Assembly (NCBI GenBank): GCA_003152255.1
Contig: PLZT01000700.1
Coordinates: 1-5,166, forward strand
Direction of reading: 5' to 3'
DNA from: Methylocystaceae bacterium
GTDB taxonomy: Bacteria > Pseudomonadota > Alphaproteobacteria > Rhizobiales > Beijerinckiaceae
Length of the DNA: 5,166 nucleotides
Part shown: in pieces, positions 1-4,951 of the stretch
Layout: the number at the start of each line of letters is the position of its first letter
How positions within the stretch are numbered: position 1 is the stretch's first letter
The notes under the pieces: model-generated
The model's database searches: none
The model's input: only the letters and a program-made list of their open reading frames with translations
What the model was told of the DNA's origin: nothing
Program-made: the position numbers and the translations under genes

Positions 1-849
1 TTGCGCGAGCGCGACCGCTTCGATCCGGCGATGGAGATTTTCGTCGCCAATCTTCCGCTGGTCGCCAAGCGCGATTTCGCGCAGCTTTCGAAACTGTGCG
101 GGGTCGACGAGGAGGACATCCTCGATATGGCGGCGGAGTTGCGCAGGCTCGATCCCAAGCCCGGCCGCGCCTTCGGCGACCCGCCGACGCAGACGTTGGT
201 CGCCGATGTGATCGTGCGCGCGGCCGGCGACGGCTCCTGGCATGTGGAGTTGAACTCCGACGCCCTGCCGCGCGTGCTGCTCAACCACACATATGCGGCG
301 AAGGTCAGCGCCCATGCGAAGGGCGACGCCGACAAGAGCTTCATCTCCACCTGTATGCAGAACGCCAACTGGCTGCTGAAGAGCCTCGAACAACGCCAGC
401 GCACGATTCTGAAGGTGGCCTCGGAAATCGTGCGGCTGCAGGACGCTTTCCTCGCCCACGGCGTCGAGCATTTGCGCCCGCTCAATCTGCGCACCATAGC
501 CGACGCGATCGGCATGCATGAGTCCACCGTCTCGCGCGTCACATCGAACAAATACATGATGACGCCGCGCGGCATGTTCGAACTCAAATATTTCTTCTCC
601 GCCTCGATCGCGACGACGAGCGGCGCCGCCGCCCATTCCGCCGAATCCGTGCGCTTCAAGATCAAGCAGATGATCGACAGGGAGAGCGTCGACGAGATTT
701 TGTCCGATGACGCCATAGTGGCGCGGCTCAAGGCGGTCGATATAGAAATCGCCCGCCGCACCGTCGCCAAATACCGCGACAGTTTGCGTATTCCCTCCTC
801 GGTCGACCGCCGGCGCGAAAAGATTTCCGCGCAGCGCGAACATGCATAG
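1..849 (+). CDS. rpoN: RNA polymerase sigma-54 factor, C-terminal part (5' partial)
   Basis: This is the C-terminal 282 residues of sigma-54, which binds core RNA polymerase and recognises -24/-12 promoters that need an AAA+ activator, for example in nitrogen control. The reading frame is open from the first base, and full-length family members are roughly 480-540 residues, so the activator-interacting N-terminus lies off the left edge and the TTG at base 1 is not the start. Residues about 1-140 match the end of the core-binding domain, with the typical LRRLDPKPGRAF stretch at 47-58. A helix-turn-helix lies at about 161-184 (LRTIADAIGMHESTVSRV), followed by MMTPRGMFELKYFF. The diagnostic RpoN box ARRTVAKYRD is at 251-260, with Asp where Glu is the usual last residue, followed by SLRIPSS. 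hpf and ptsN downstream form the usual sigma-54 neighbourhood. Identification is secure. Confidence 0.97.
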   Translation: MRERDRFDPAMEIFVANLPLVAKRDFAQLSKLCGVDEEDILDMAAELRRLDPKPGRAFGDPPTQTLVADVIVRAAGDGSWHVELNSDALPRVLLNHTYAAKVSAHAKGDADKSFISTCMQNANWLLKSLEQRQRTILKVASEIVRLQDAFLAHGVEHLRPLNLRTIADAIGMHESTVSRVTSNKYMMTPRGMFELKYFFSASIATTSGAAAHSAESVRFKIKQMIDRESVDEILSDDAIVARLKAVDIEIARRTVAKYRDSLRIPSSVDRRREKISAQREHA

Positions 850-862
850 CCAAGCTTTGGGC
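850..862 (+). terminator. weak hairpin just after the rpoN stop codon
   Basis: Immediately after the rpoN TAG, CCAA (850-853) pairs with TTGG (857-860) around a three-base loop, and ATTTT follows at 863-867. The stem is only four base pairs and the T run is short, so this may be a weak attenuator or may mean nothing. Confidence 0.2.
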
Positions 863-887
863 ATTTTGACGCGCGAGCGGGCGCCCA

Positions 888-916
888 TTGACTTCGGAGA
901 CGGACAATCTTATCGC
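888..916 (+). promoter_or_regulatory. candidate housekeeping promoter upstream of hpf
   Basis: TTGACT (888-893) is a strong -35 match. A 17-base spacer leads to TATCGC (911-916), which keeps only the first TAT of a TATAAT box. This is the best sigma-70-like pair in the rpoN-hpf gap. Its distance to the hpf start (280 bases) is long, so the call is tentative. Confidence 0.35.
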
Positions 917-1195
917 TGCGAGTGATTAGCGCCGCTGGAACCGCGTCGATCGGAGCGCTGTCGTGCGGAGAGCTTTTCATTTGGCGTGATCCCGTCCTCG
1001 CGGCTGTGCGGCCCGCGTCGGTAGGAGTCGAACAGGCAGATGCGTCTTGGCCGATTAACGCGAAGAGAATTCTCCACCTAAGCCAGTCCGGCCGCGCCAT
1101 ATGCGACCGACGGGCCGCGACGCGCGTCAGGCGCGCAAGGCAAACATCGGGCTGGCCAAAAGTCGGCGCATATGAACTCAGGACGGAAATAGAGC

Positions 1196-1762
1196 ATGAC
1201 GTTGCGGGTTTCAGGCAAGAACATCAATATTGGCGAAGCGTTGCGCACTCATGTGACGGACAGGCTTAACGCGTTGACTGGCAAATATTTCGACGGCGCC
1301 GTCACCGGCCATGTCACGATCTCTCCCGAGGGAACGGGGTTTCGCGCCGATTGTAGCCTGCACCTGACCTCGGGGATGTTGCTGCAGGCGGACGGCCGCG
1401 CGCAGGACCCTTACGCCGCCTTCGATCAATCGGCCGAACGAATCGAAAAACGCTTGCGCCGTTACAAGAGCCGGCTGAAGAGCCATCACGATCACGACGC
1501 CGCCAAGGCCGAGACGGTGGCGAGCTACGTGCTCGAGGCGCCGGATCAGGAGCAGGAGGCGCCGGCGGAGTTCAACGCTGCGGTGATCGCCGAATCGACG
1601 ACGCAATTGCGCCGCCGTTCCGTGTCACAAGCCGTGCTGGATCTCGATCTTTCCGGCGCGCCGATTTGCGTCTTTCGCCATGCGTCGACCGGACGCGTCA
1701 ACGTCGTTTATCGCAGGGCGGATCAAAACATCGGCTGGATCGACACGCCGGAAGGCGCGTAG
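1196..1762 (+). CDS. hpf: ribosome hibernation-promoting factor, long form
   Basis: Long HPF proteins bind the decoding region of 30S subunits in slow growth or starvation and join 70S ribosomes into inactive 100S dimers through their C-terminal domain. The 188-residue product has the two expected parts. Residues 1-95 form the RaiA/YfiA-like domain, opening MTLRVSGKNINIGEALR, with LQADGRAQDPYAAFDQSAERI at about 63-83 and a basic RLRRYKSRLK tail. A variable acidic linker (about 100-127) follows. The C-terminal dimerisation domain (about 130-186) contains VSQAVLDLDLSGAPICVF and ends VYRRADQNIGWIDTP. The start is supported by AGGACGG at 1180-1186, nine bases before ATG. Its place between rpoN and ptsN is standard. 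Short gammaproteobacterial Hpf lacks the C-terminal domain, so this is the long class. Confidence 0.96.
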   Translation: MTLRVSGKNINIGEALRTHVTDRLNALTGKYFDGAVTGHVTISPEGTGFRADCSLHLTSGMLLQADGRAQDPYAAFDQSAERIEKRLRRYKSRLKSHHDHDAAKAETVASYVLEAPDQEQEAPAEFNAAVIAESTTQLRRRSVSQAVLDLDLSGAPICVFRHASTGRVNVVYRRADQNIGWIDTPEGA

Positions 1763-1797
1763 ATTTGAGTCAGAACAGGCATAAATATTGCCTCGGA

Positions 1798-1829
1798 GAC
1801 GGCGAGGGACGGCTGTCCGCCCCGCCGTC
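1798..1829 (+). terminator. two-part stem-loop between hpf and ptsN
   Basis: GACGGCG (1798-1804) is the exact complement of CGCCGTC (1823-1829), and inside it GGAC (1807-1810) pairs with GTCC (1815-1818) around GGCT. The position, 36 bases after the hpf stop, suits transcript termination or 3'-end protection. No T run follows, so it is not a classical intrinsic terminator. Confidence 0.35.
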
Positions 1830-1844
1830 CGATGGAAGTGAGTG

Positions 1845-1865
1845 ATCGCGACGCCTCGCCGCGAT
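1845..1865. other. perfect dyad ATCGCG/CGCGAT upstream of ptsN
   Basis: ATCGCG (1845-1850) and CGCGAT (1860-1865) are exact inverted copies separated by nine bases, 71 bases before the ptsN start. It could be an RNA hairpin in the hpf-ptsN transcript or a protein-binding dyad. I know of no matching operator, and such repeats also arise by chance in GC-rich DNA. Confidence 0.25.
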
Positions 1866-1936
1866 AACGGTGCGCGGTCGTCCAGCGAACGCTGACCGTG
1901 TTATGATGATGAAGTCGTGAACGGGATTGTCGGCAC

Positions 1937-2401
1937 ATGCGGCTTACTGATTTGCTCACGCCTGAGGCGGTTATCTCCTCCCTCAAAGCCACATCGAAGA
2001 AACAGGCGCTGCTCGAACTGAGCGAAAAAGCGGCGGAACTCTCGGGGCTCGCGGCTCGGGAAATTTTCGACGCGCTTTTGCAACGCGAGCGTCTGGGGTC
2101 GACGGGAATCGGCGACGGAGTCGCGATTCCCCACGGCAAATTGATGAAGCTCAAGAACATATTTGGAATTTTCGCGCGACTCGAACGTCCCATCGACTTC
2201 GAGGCGCTGGACGGCGCTCCGGTCGATCTGATTTTCCTGCTGATCACGCCGGAAAGCTCCGGCGCGGACCATTTGAAGGCGCTCGCCTGCGCCGCGCGGG
2301 TGTTGCGCGATCCGTCCATGGTCGCCACAATCCGCGCGACCCGCGACGCCGGCGCGTTATATTCCCTGCTCGCGCAACGCTCGCAGCCCCACGCGGCCTA
2401 A
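1937..2401 (+). CDS. ptsN: PTS IIA-like nitrogen regulatory protein (EIIA-Ntr)
   Basis: PtsN is the last phosphoacceptor of the nitrogen phosphotransferase chain (PtsP to NPr to PtsN). It transports no sugar. It acts in the cytoplasm, and in characterised bacteria its phosphorylation state tunes potassium transport, sensor kinases and stress responses. The 154-residue length is normal. The fold opens MRLTDLLTPEAVISSLKATSKKQALLELS. The active site is GDGVAIPHGKL at about 59-69, with His66 as the expected phosphorylated residue. Downstream segments RPIDFEALDGAPVDLIFLL and DHLKALACAARVLRDP are typical of the family. The start is ATG with only a weak purine stretch (GGGA, 1923-1926) before it, but no better in-frame start is seen and the N-terminus aligns with known PtsN. 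The gene follows hpf on the same strand and may share its transcript. Confidence 0.95.
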   Translation: MRLTDLLTPEAVISSLKATSKKQALLELSEKAAELSGLAAREIFDALLQRERLGSTGIGDGVAIPHGKLMKLKNIFGIFARLERPIDFEALDGAPVDLIFLLITPESSGADHLKALACAARVLRDPSMVATIRATRDAGALYSLLAQRSQPHAA

Positions 2402-2405
2402 GTCC

Positions 2406-2444
2406 GCCGCGATGGGCGGGCGCCCGCCCCCACGAGAAGGCGGC
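2406..2444. terminator. GC-rich palindrome in the convergent ptsN/KGG gap
   Basis: GGGCGGGCGCCCGCCC (2414-2429) is a perfect 16-bp palindrome. Outside it, GCCGC (2406-2410) can also pair with GCGGC (2440-2444). It fills most of the 48-base gap between two convergent genes, so it would form a strong hairpin at the 3' end of both transcripts. No T run follows on either strand, so I call it a bidirectional terminator-like structure rather than a proven intrinsic terminator. Confidence 0.45.
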
Positions 2445-2449
2445 TTCGT

Positions 2450-2734
2450 TCAGTTGGTCGTAGCGCGCTTCGCCGCTCCGACATGCGAAGCGTGTCCGCC
2501 CTTGCGACCGGCTTCCGAAGCGAGCGCGTGATCCCGGGAAAAGCTGCGCTTATCGGGATTGACGCTTTGCCCGCCCTTGCGTCCGGCCTTGGCGGCCAGT
2601 TCCGGGTTCTGCGAAAAGCTGCGCTTTTCGTCGGGAACGCTCTGGCCGCCCTTGCGCGCAATCAGCTTCTGCTTTTCCGGATCCATCGAGGCGAAGCCGC
2701 GGTTGGATTTACGTGGTTGCTGGCCTGTCATCAT
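2450..2734 (-). CDS. KGG-repeat general stress protein (GsiB/YciG-like)
   Basis: A small, hydrophilic, strongly basic 94-residue protein made almost entirely of KGG-type repeats, as in Bacillus GsiB and enteric YciG, which are linked to stress survival; the molecular role is not settled. KGG occurs at residues 28-30, 53-55 and 78-80, exactly 25 apart. The first two units also share QSV, (E/D)KRSFS and the final Phe at 40 and 65. No signal peptide or membrane segment is visible. I chose the first of two adjacent ATG codons (2734 and 2731) because AGGGAG lies seven bases before it. A longer frame to ATG 2860 has no ribosome site and non-repeat sequence, so I reject that extension. It is on the same strand as phyR but separated by 234 bases and a terminator-like hairpin, so probably its own unit. 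EcfG control would fit the protein, but I see no EcfG promoter before it. Confidence 0.88.
   Translation of the reverse strand: MMTGQQPRKSNRGFASMDPEKQKLIARKGGQSVPDEKRSFSQNPELAAKAGRKGGQSVNPDKRSFSRDHALASEAGRKGGHASHVGAAKRATTN
2486..2689 (-). repeat. 75-base tandem repeat inside the KGG gene
   Basis: The coding sequence is built of units of 75 bases: residues 16-40 (2615-2689), 41-65 (2540-2614) and a shortened third unit, 66-83 (2486-2539). On the + strand the 14-mer GAAAAGCTGCGCTT occurs at 2538-2551 and again at 2613-2626, exactly 75 bases apart. This suggests growth by in-frame duplication. Confidence 0.8.
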
Positions 2735-2758
2735 CGCTTCTCTCCCTGCGCGCCGACG

Positions 2759-2779
2759 CCGCTGCTTGTTGAGCAGCGG
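2759..2779 (-). other. perfect 8-bp stem-loop upstream of the KGG gene
   Basis: CCGCTGCT (2759-2766) and AGCAGCGG (2772-2779) pair perfectly around a five-base loop. It ends 25 bases before the KGG start codon, just ahead of the AGGGAG ribosome site. If transcription starts further upstream, this is a stable 5'-leader hairpin that could affect translation or mRNA stability. No T run follows on either strand, so it is not an obvious terminator. Confidence 0.45.
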
Positions 2780-2895
2780 GCATGGCTCGACGCGTAGAGA
2801 ATTGCCGCTTGCGCGCCTCGCCAAGACGACGCCGCTCAAGGGCGCCGACGCCTTACACATATGGATAACGCTCGCGCCAAGACAAAGTTGCGATC

Positions 2896-2931
2896 AATGC
2901 GAGATAAGTGTCGCATTTTCGTTGTTTTTTT
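2896..2931 (+). terminator. perfect dyad plus T-tract between phyR and the KGG gene
   Basis: AATGCGA (2896-2902) and TCGCATT (2911-2917) are exact inverted copies with an eight-base loop. On the + strand they are followed by TTCG, TTG and seven T (2925-2931). This has the shape of an intrinsic terminator for + strand transcription, although the neighbouring genes are on the minus strand. It could instead be an operator with an AT-rich upstream element for the KGG promoter. The structure is visible; its role is open. Confidence 0.4.
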
Positions 2932-2943
2932 CGCGATGCCTTG

Positions 2944-2972
2944 AAAAAACTGAGGTTTGCCCCACCGCTCAG
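2944..2972 (-). terminator. intrinsic terminator of phyR overlapping its stop codon
   Basis: Read on the minus strand, CTGAG (2972-2968), which contains the phyR TGA stop, pairs with CTCAG (2954-2950). Inner GGT/ACC pairing can shorten the loop. Six T (2949-2944) follow the stem directly. The stem is short, but the T run and position at the gene end make a terminator likely. Confidence 0.5.
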
Positions 2973-3793
2973 GCGCGCCCGGCCGGACGCGAACGCCGAT
3001 CGAAAAACAGCGCCTGGCTAATGACGGCCTTGAGCGCCTCCACGGCGAACGGCTTGGCGAGCAGAAAAGCGGGCTCGGGCGCTTCGCCGAGAAGGAAACG
3101 CTCGGGATAAGCGGTGATGAAAATCACCGGAATCGACACGGCGCCGAGGATCTCATTGACGGCCTCCAGCCCGGAGCTTCCGTCGGCGAGTTGAATGTCG
3201 GCCAGAATCAATCCGGGCGTCCCCCGCTCCATCGCATTCACCGCTTCCTTATGCGTGCGCGTCAGCGCGACGACGTGATGGCCGAGTTCCTCCACCACCT
3301 CGCGCAGATCGTCCGCGATCAGCGGCTCGTCCTCGATAATCAGCACGTCGGTCGCGATCTGATTGGAGATTTCGCTGTTGGCGGCCTCGATCAGCACGCT
3401 CGCCTCCTGCGCGGAGACGTCGAGCGTGCGCGCCACTTCATCGACGTCGAATCCTTCTAGCGCGTTGAGCAGAAATGCGATGCGCGGCCGGATCGAGATC
3501 GCGTCGAGATTGCGCCTCGCGCCCTGATCGAGATCGCCGGGCTCGTTCGAATCCGTGTGGGCGTTAATCGGCGCCGCCGCCCAAATATCGAGTAGAAGTC
3601 TGTACAGAACGATCTTTGTGTTGTCGCCGGGGCGCAGCAGCCGCGTTTTCCCGGATTTCTCGTTCTGGTCCGCGACGAGCGTTTCCAGCGCCGCAAGGGC
3701 ATAAGCGTCTCCCCCCTCGCGGCTGCCGGTCAGCGCGCGCGAGAACCGCCGCAAATAGGGAATGTAACGCCCAACTTCCTGTGATATAGACAT
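2969..3793 (-). CDS. phyR: PhyR, general stress response regulator with sigma-like domain
   Basis: PhyR is the anti-anti-sigma factor of the alphaproteobacterial general stress response. Once phosphorylated, its sigma-like domain binds NepR and so releases EcfG. The 274-residue product has the usual length and order. Residues 1-140 form the sigma2/sigma4-like domain, beginning MSISQEVGRYIPYLRRFSRALTGS, with a degenerate sigma4 helix-turn-helix near 115-140 (FDVDEVARTLDVSAQEASVLI). Residues about 147-262 form the receiver domain, with the acidic pair Glu154/Asp155 (LIIEDEP), phosphoacceptor Asp199 (LILADIQL), Thr227 in the PhyR-typical FITAYPERF, and Lys247 (AKPF). All key receiver residues are present. 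GGAG lies eight bases before the ATG. The gene is divergent from nepR-ecfG. I find no GGAAC-N16/17-CGTT promoter facing it. Confidence 0.97.
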   Translation of the reverse strand: MSISQEVGRYIPYLRRFSRALTGSREGGDAYALAALETLVADQNEKSGKTRLLRPGDNTKIVLYRLLLDIWAAAPINAHTDSNEPGDLDQGARRNLDAISIRPRIAFLLNALEGFDVDEVARTLDVSAQEASVLIEAANSEISNQIATDVLIIEDEPLIADDLREVVEELGHHVVALTRTHKEAVNAMERGTPGLILADIQLADGSSGLEAVNEILGAVSIPVIFITAYPERFLLGEAPEPAFLLAKPFAVEALKAVISQALFFDRRSRPAGRA

Positions 3794-3865
3794 TCCGTAC
3801 GCTCCAGAGCGCCTTCAACGACAGTCGCCAACGCCGTCCGCGACAAAAGGCCTGCTTTTTTATTT

Positions 3866-3890
3866 GGAACCAATCGCTTGGACTTGCGTT
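3866..3890 (+). promoter_or_regulatory. EcfG-type stress promoter of nepR-ecfG
   Basis: GGAAC (3866-3870), a 16-base spacer, then CGTT (3887-3890) is an exact match to the known EcfG consensus (GGAAC-N16/17-CGTT). A run of six T at 3856-3861 just upstream may act as an UP-like element. Transcription should begin at about 3895-3898, some 70 bases before the nepR ATG used here. The site implies that EcfG drives its own operon together with its anti-sigma factor. Confidence 0.9.
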
Positions 3891-3901
3891 CACTCCAAGT
3901 C
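3877..3901. promoter_or_regulatory. overlapping inverted repeats around the EcfG -10 element
   Basis: Two inverted repeats share this stretch: CTTGGA (3877-3882) with TCCAAG (3894-3899), and GACTTG (3881-3886) with CAAGTC (3896-3901). The -10 CGTT (3887-3890) lies in the spacer of both. Because transcription starts inside the right arm, an RNA hairpin is unlikely, so a DNA-binding protein site is the more natural reading. No known operator is recognised. Confidence 0.35.
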
Positions 3902-3970
3902 GGCCTCGCCAGTATAGCCCGAAGGCGGGCCGCCGCTAGAAAAATGATGCGCCTTAGCTACGAGGAGCCC

Positions 3971-4336
3971 ATGGTTAATAAAACACGCAACAATCCCTCG
4001 AGAAGCGTCGTCGTAGGTCCAGGTCATAAAGAACAATGCGCCGACAACGATCTTTTGGGAAAGGTTTTCGTGCGTAGGGAGAGTGGTCGCCGGCAGAATT
4101 TGGCGCTGATGGAGCGAACCGGGTCTGCCAAATTCTCAGATTATGGCGAGGGCGTCCCGCCCCGGGCCGCCGCGGCGAGCTTGCTCGGGGAGCATATTGG
4201 TAAAGAGTTGCGTGGGCTTTACGCCGAGGTGGTCGCCCAGCCGGTGCCGGATCGATTCCTCGAGCTCTTGAACAAGCTGGAAGCCGGGGCGATATGTTTG
4301 GAGGAAGGAACTCCAAAGCCCGAGGGGATGGATTGA
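3971..4336 (+). CDS. nepR: NepR family anti-sigma factor, possibly N-terminally extended
   Basis: NepR holds EcfG inactive in unstressed cells and is taken away by phosphorylated PhyR. The diagnostic two-helix core is at residues 75-105 of this 121-residue version: HIGKELRGLYAEVVAQ, then PVPDRFLELLNKLE. Known NepR proteins are mostly about 60-75 residues, so this one carries 45 or more extra N-terminal residues without a recognised motif, or starts later. I chose ATG 3971 because GAGGAG (3962-3967) lies before it, though only three bases away. GTG 4070 (88 residues) has GGGAAAGG at 4057-4064 with good spacing, and ATG 4109 gives 75 residues but has no ribosome site. Codons between 3971 and about 4070 are richer in A/T third positions than the neighbours, which favours a later start. 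ATG 3944/3947 are less likely. The gene is co-transcribed with ecfG from the EcfG promoter. Confidence 0.88.
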   Translation: MVNKTRNNPSRSVVVGPGHKEQCADNDLLGKVFVRRESGRRQNLALMERTGSAKFSDYGEGVPPRAAAASLLGEHIGKELRGLYAEVVAQPVPDRFLELLNKLEAGAICLEEGTPKPEGMD

Positions 4337-4887
4337 CGAAGGAAGAGGGTTCCGGCGGAACGGGGATGAAAGCGGATCTCGTTTCCGCCATCCCCGGTTT
4401 GCGGGCTTTCGCCGTTTCGTTATGCGGAAATTCCGATCGGGCGGACGACCTAGTCCAGGAAACCCTGGTCAAGGCGTGGGTGGGAATGAGCTCCTTCACG
4501 GAGGGCACCAATTTCACCGCTTGGCTCTTCACGATTTTGCGAAACATACATTACAGCGACTACCGCAAGCGACGGCGCGAGACGGCCGACCCCGACGGCC
4601 TCATGGCGGCGCGCATGGTCACGCCGGCCGCGCAACCGGGGCACATGGATTTCCTCGATTTTCACGCGGCGTTGCAAAAATTGCCGCTCGATCAGCGCGA
4701 GGCGCTCATTCTGATCGGCGCGTCGGGACTTTCCTACGACGAAGCGGCGGCCATCTGCGGTTGCGCGCCGGGCACGATGAAAAGCCGCGTCAACCGCGCG
4801 CGCAATCGGCTCGTGGAACTGCTGGCGCTGGACGTGGCGCGCGTCGGGGAGGGCGACTTCGCCAAGGCCCGCGCCGACGTGGATTGA
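4333..4887 (+). CDS. ecfG: EcfG family ECF sigma factor of the general stress response
   Basis: EcfG (also named SigT or RpoE in various species) directs RNA polymerase to GGAAC/CGTT stress promoters and is held by NepR. From TTG 4333 the product has 184 residues, normal for the group. Sigma region 2 lies at about 18-85: [35 protein letters not shown]. Sigma region 4 lies at about 111-162: [44 protein letters not shown]. There is no extra C-terminal domain. The TTG overlaps the nepR TGA (bases TTGA) and GAGGGG (4322-4327) lies five bases before it, which suggests translational coupling. Alternatives are ATG 4294 (197 residues, inside nepR) and ATG 4366 (173 residues, with the sigma2 region close to its N-terminus). 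The family call is secure; the start is not. Confidence 0.95.
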   Translation: MTKEEGSGGTGMKADLVSAIPGLRAFAVSLCGNSDRADDLVQETLVKAWVGMSSFTEGTNFTAWLFTILRNIHYSDYRKRRRETADPDGLMAARMVTPAAQPGHMDFLDFHAALQKLPLDQREALILIGASGLSYDEAAAICGCAPGTMKSRVNRARNRLVELLALDVARVGEGDFAKARADVD

Positions 4888-4890
4888 AGC

Positions 4891-4916
4891 GCGGCGCGAA
4901 ATGCCGCATAGGTTTT
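4891..4916 (+). terminator. small hairpin after ecfG
   Basis: GCGGC (4891-4895) pairs with GCCGC (4903-4907) around a seven-base loop, starting three bases after the ecfG stop. TTTT follows at 4913-4916, separated by ATAGG. The short stem and displaced T run make this a weak terminator candidate, but it is the only one between ecfG and fumC. Confidence 0.35.
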
Positions 4917-4951
4917 GCTCGCAACTTCACCCCTTTAAATGTTTCGCGAGC
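4917..4951 (+). other. inverted repeat abutting the fumC start codon
   Basis: GCTCGC (4917-4922) and GCGAGC (4946-4951) are exact inverted copies with a 23-base spacer. The right arm ends directly before ATG 4952 and covers the place where a ribosome site should be. A leader hairpin that limits translation is possible; the wide spacer and short arms also allow chance. Confidence 0.25.

Larger units (their letters stand above)
850..1195 (+). other. 346-base gap between rpoN and hpf; probable hpf leader
   Basis: I see no convincing gene here. An open frame starting at GTG 922 runs 74 bases into hpf in another frame and has an uneven, arginine-rich composition without a recognisable domain, so I treat it as chance. 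The gap holds a sigma-70-like promoter candidate (888-916), a 10-bp palindrome GAGAATTCTC (1065-1074), a GACGCGCGTC palindrome (1119-1128) and a small GCGCG/CGCGC hairpin (1122-1136). If the promoter is real, the hpf mRNA has a leader of about 270 bases. I found no GGAAC-N16/17-CGTT stress promoter in the gap; GGAAC at 937-941 has no matching -10. Confidence 0.5.

Noticed and set aside
937..961. GGAAC at 937-941 as a stress promoter for hpf
   Set aside because: At spacing 16 or 17 the bases are CTGT or TGTC, not CGTT.
1225..1245. Sigma-54 -24/-12-like sequence (TGGCGA...TTGC) near the hpf start
   Set aside because: The GG-to-GC spacing is one base short of the required value and it lies inside the hpf coding sequence.
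922..1269. Open frame of 115 codons on the + strand before and into hpf
   Set aside because: It begins at GTG without a ribosome site, overlaps the well-supported hpf start by 74 bases in another frame, and has no recognisable domain.
2634..2658. GGAAC with CGCG at 16-base spacing inside the KGG gene, + strand
   Set aside because: The -10 does not match CGTT and there is no + strand gene downstream to drive.
2750..2852. 11-base direct repeat GCGCCGACGCC at 2750-2760 and 2842-2852
   Set aside because: Words like GACGCC recur often in this GC-rich DNA, and nothing between the copies looks like a mobile element.
2735..2860. N-terminal extension of the KGG protein to ATG 2860
   Set aside because: No ribosome site precedes 2860, the added residues do not resemble the repeats, and a good site (AGGGAG) precedes ATG 2734.
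2857..2885. Minus-strand promoter TTGTCT-N17-ATATGT for the KGG gene
   Set aside because: The position is reasonable, but the -10 fits poorly and similar pairs can be found by chance; I do not list it as a feature.
3845..3859. AAAAG/CTTTT hairpin in the phyR-nepR gap as a terminator
   Set aside because: The stem is AT-rich and short, and it lies between divergent genes where no transcript should end; the T run is better read as an UP-like element.
4357..4383. Second GGAAC...CGTT pair inside ecfG
   Set aside because: The spacer is 18 bases, outside the 16-17 of known EcfG promoters, and it lies within the coding sequence.
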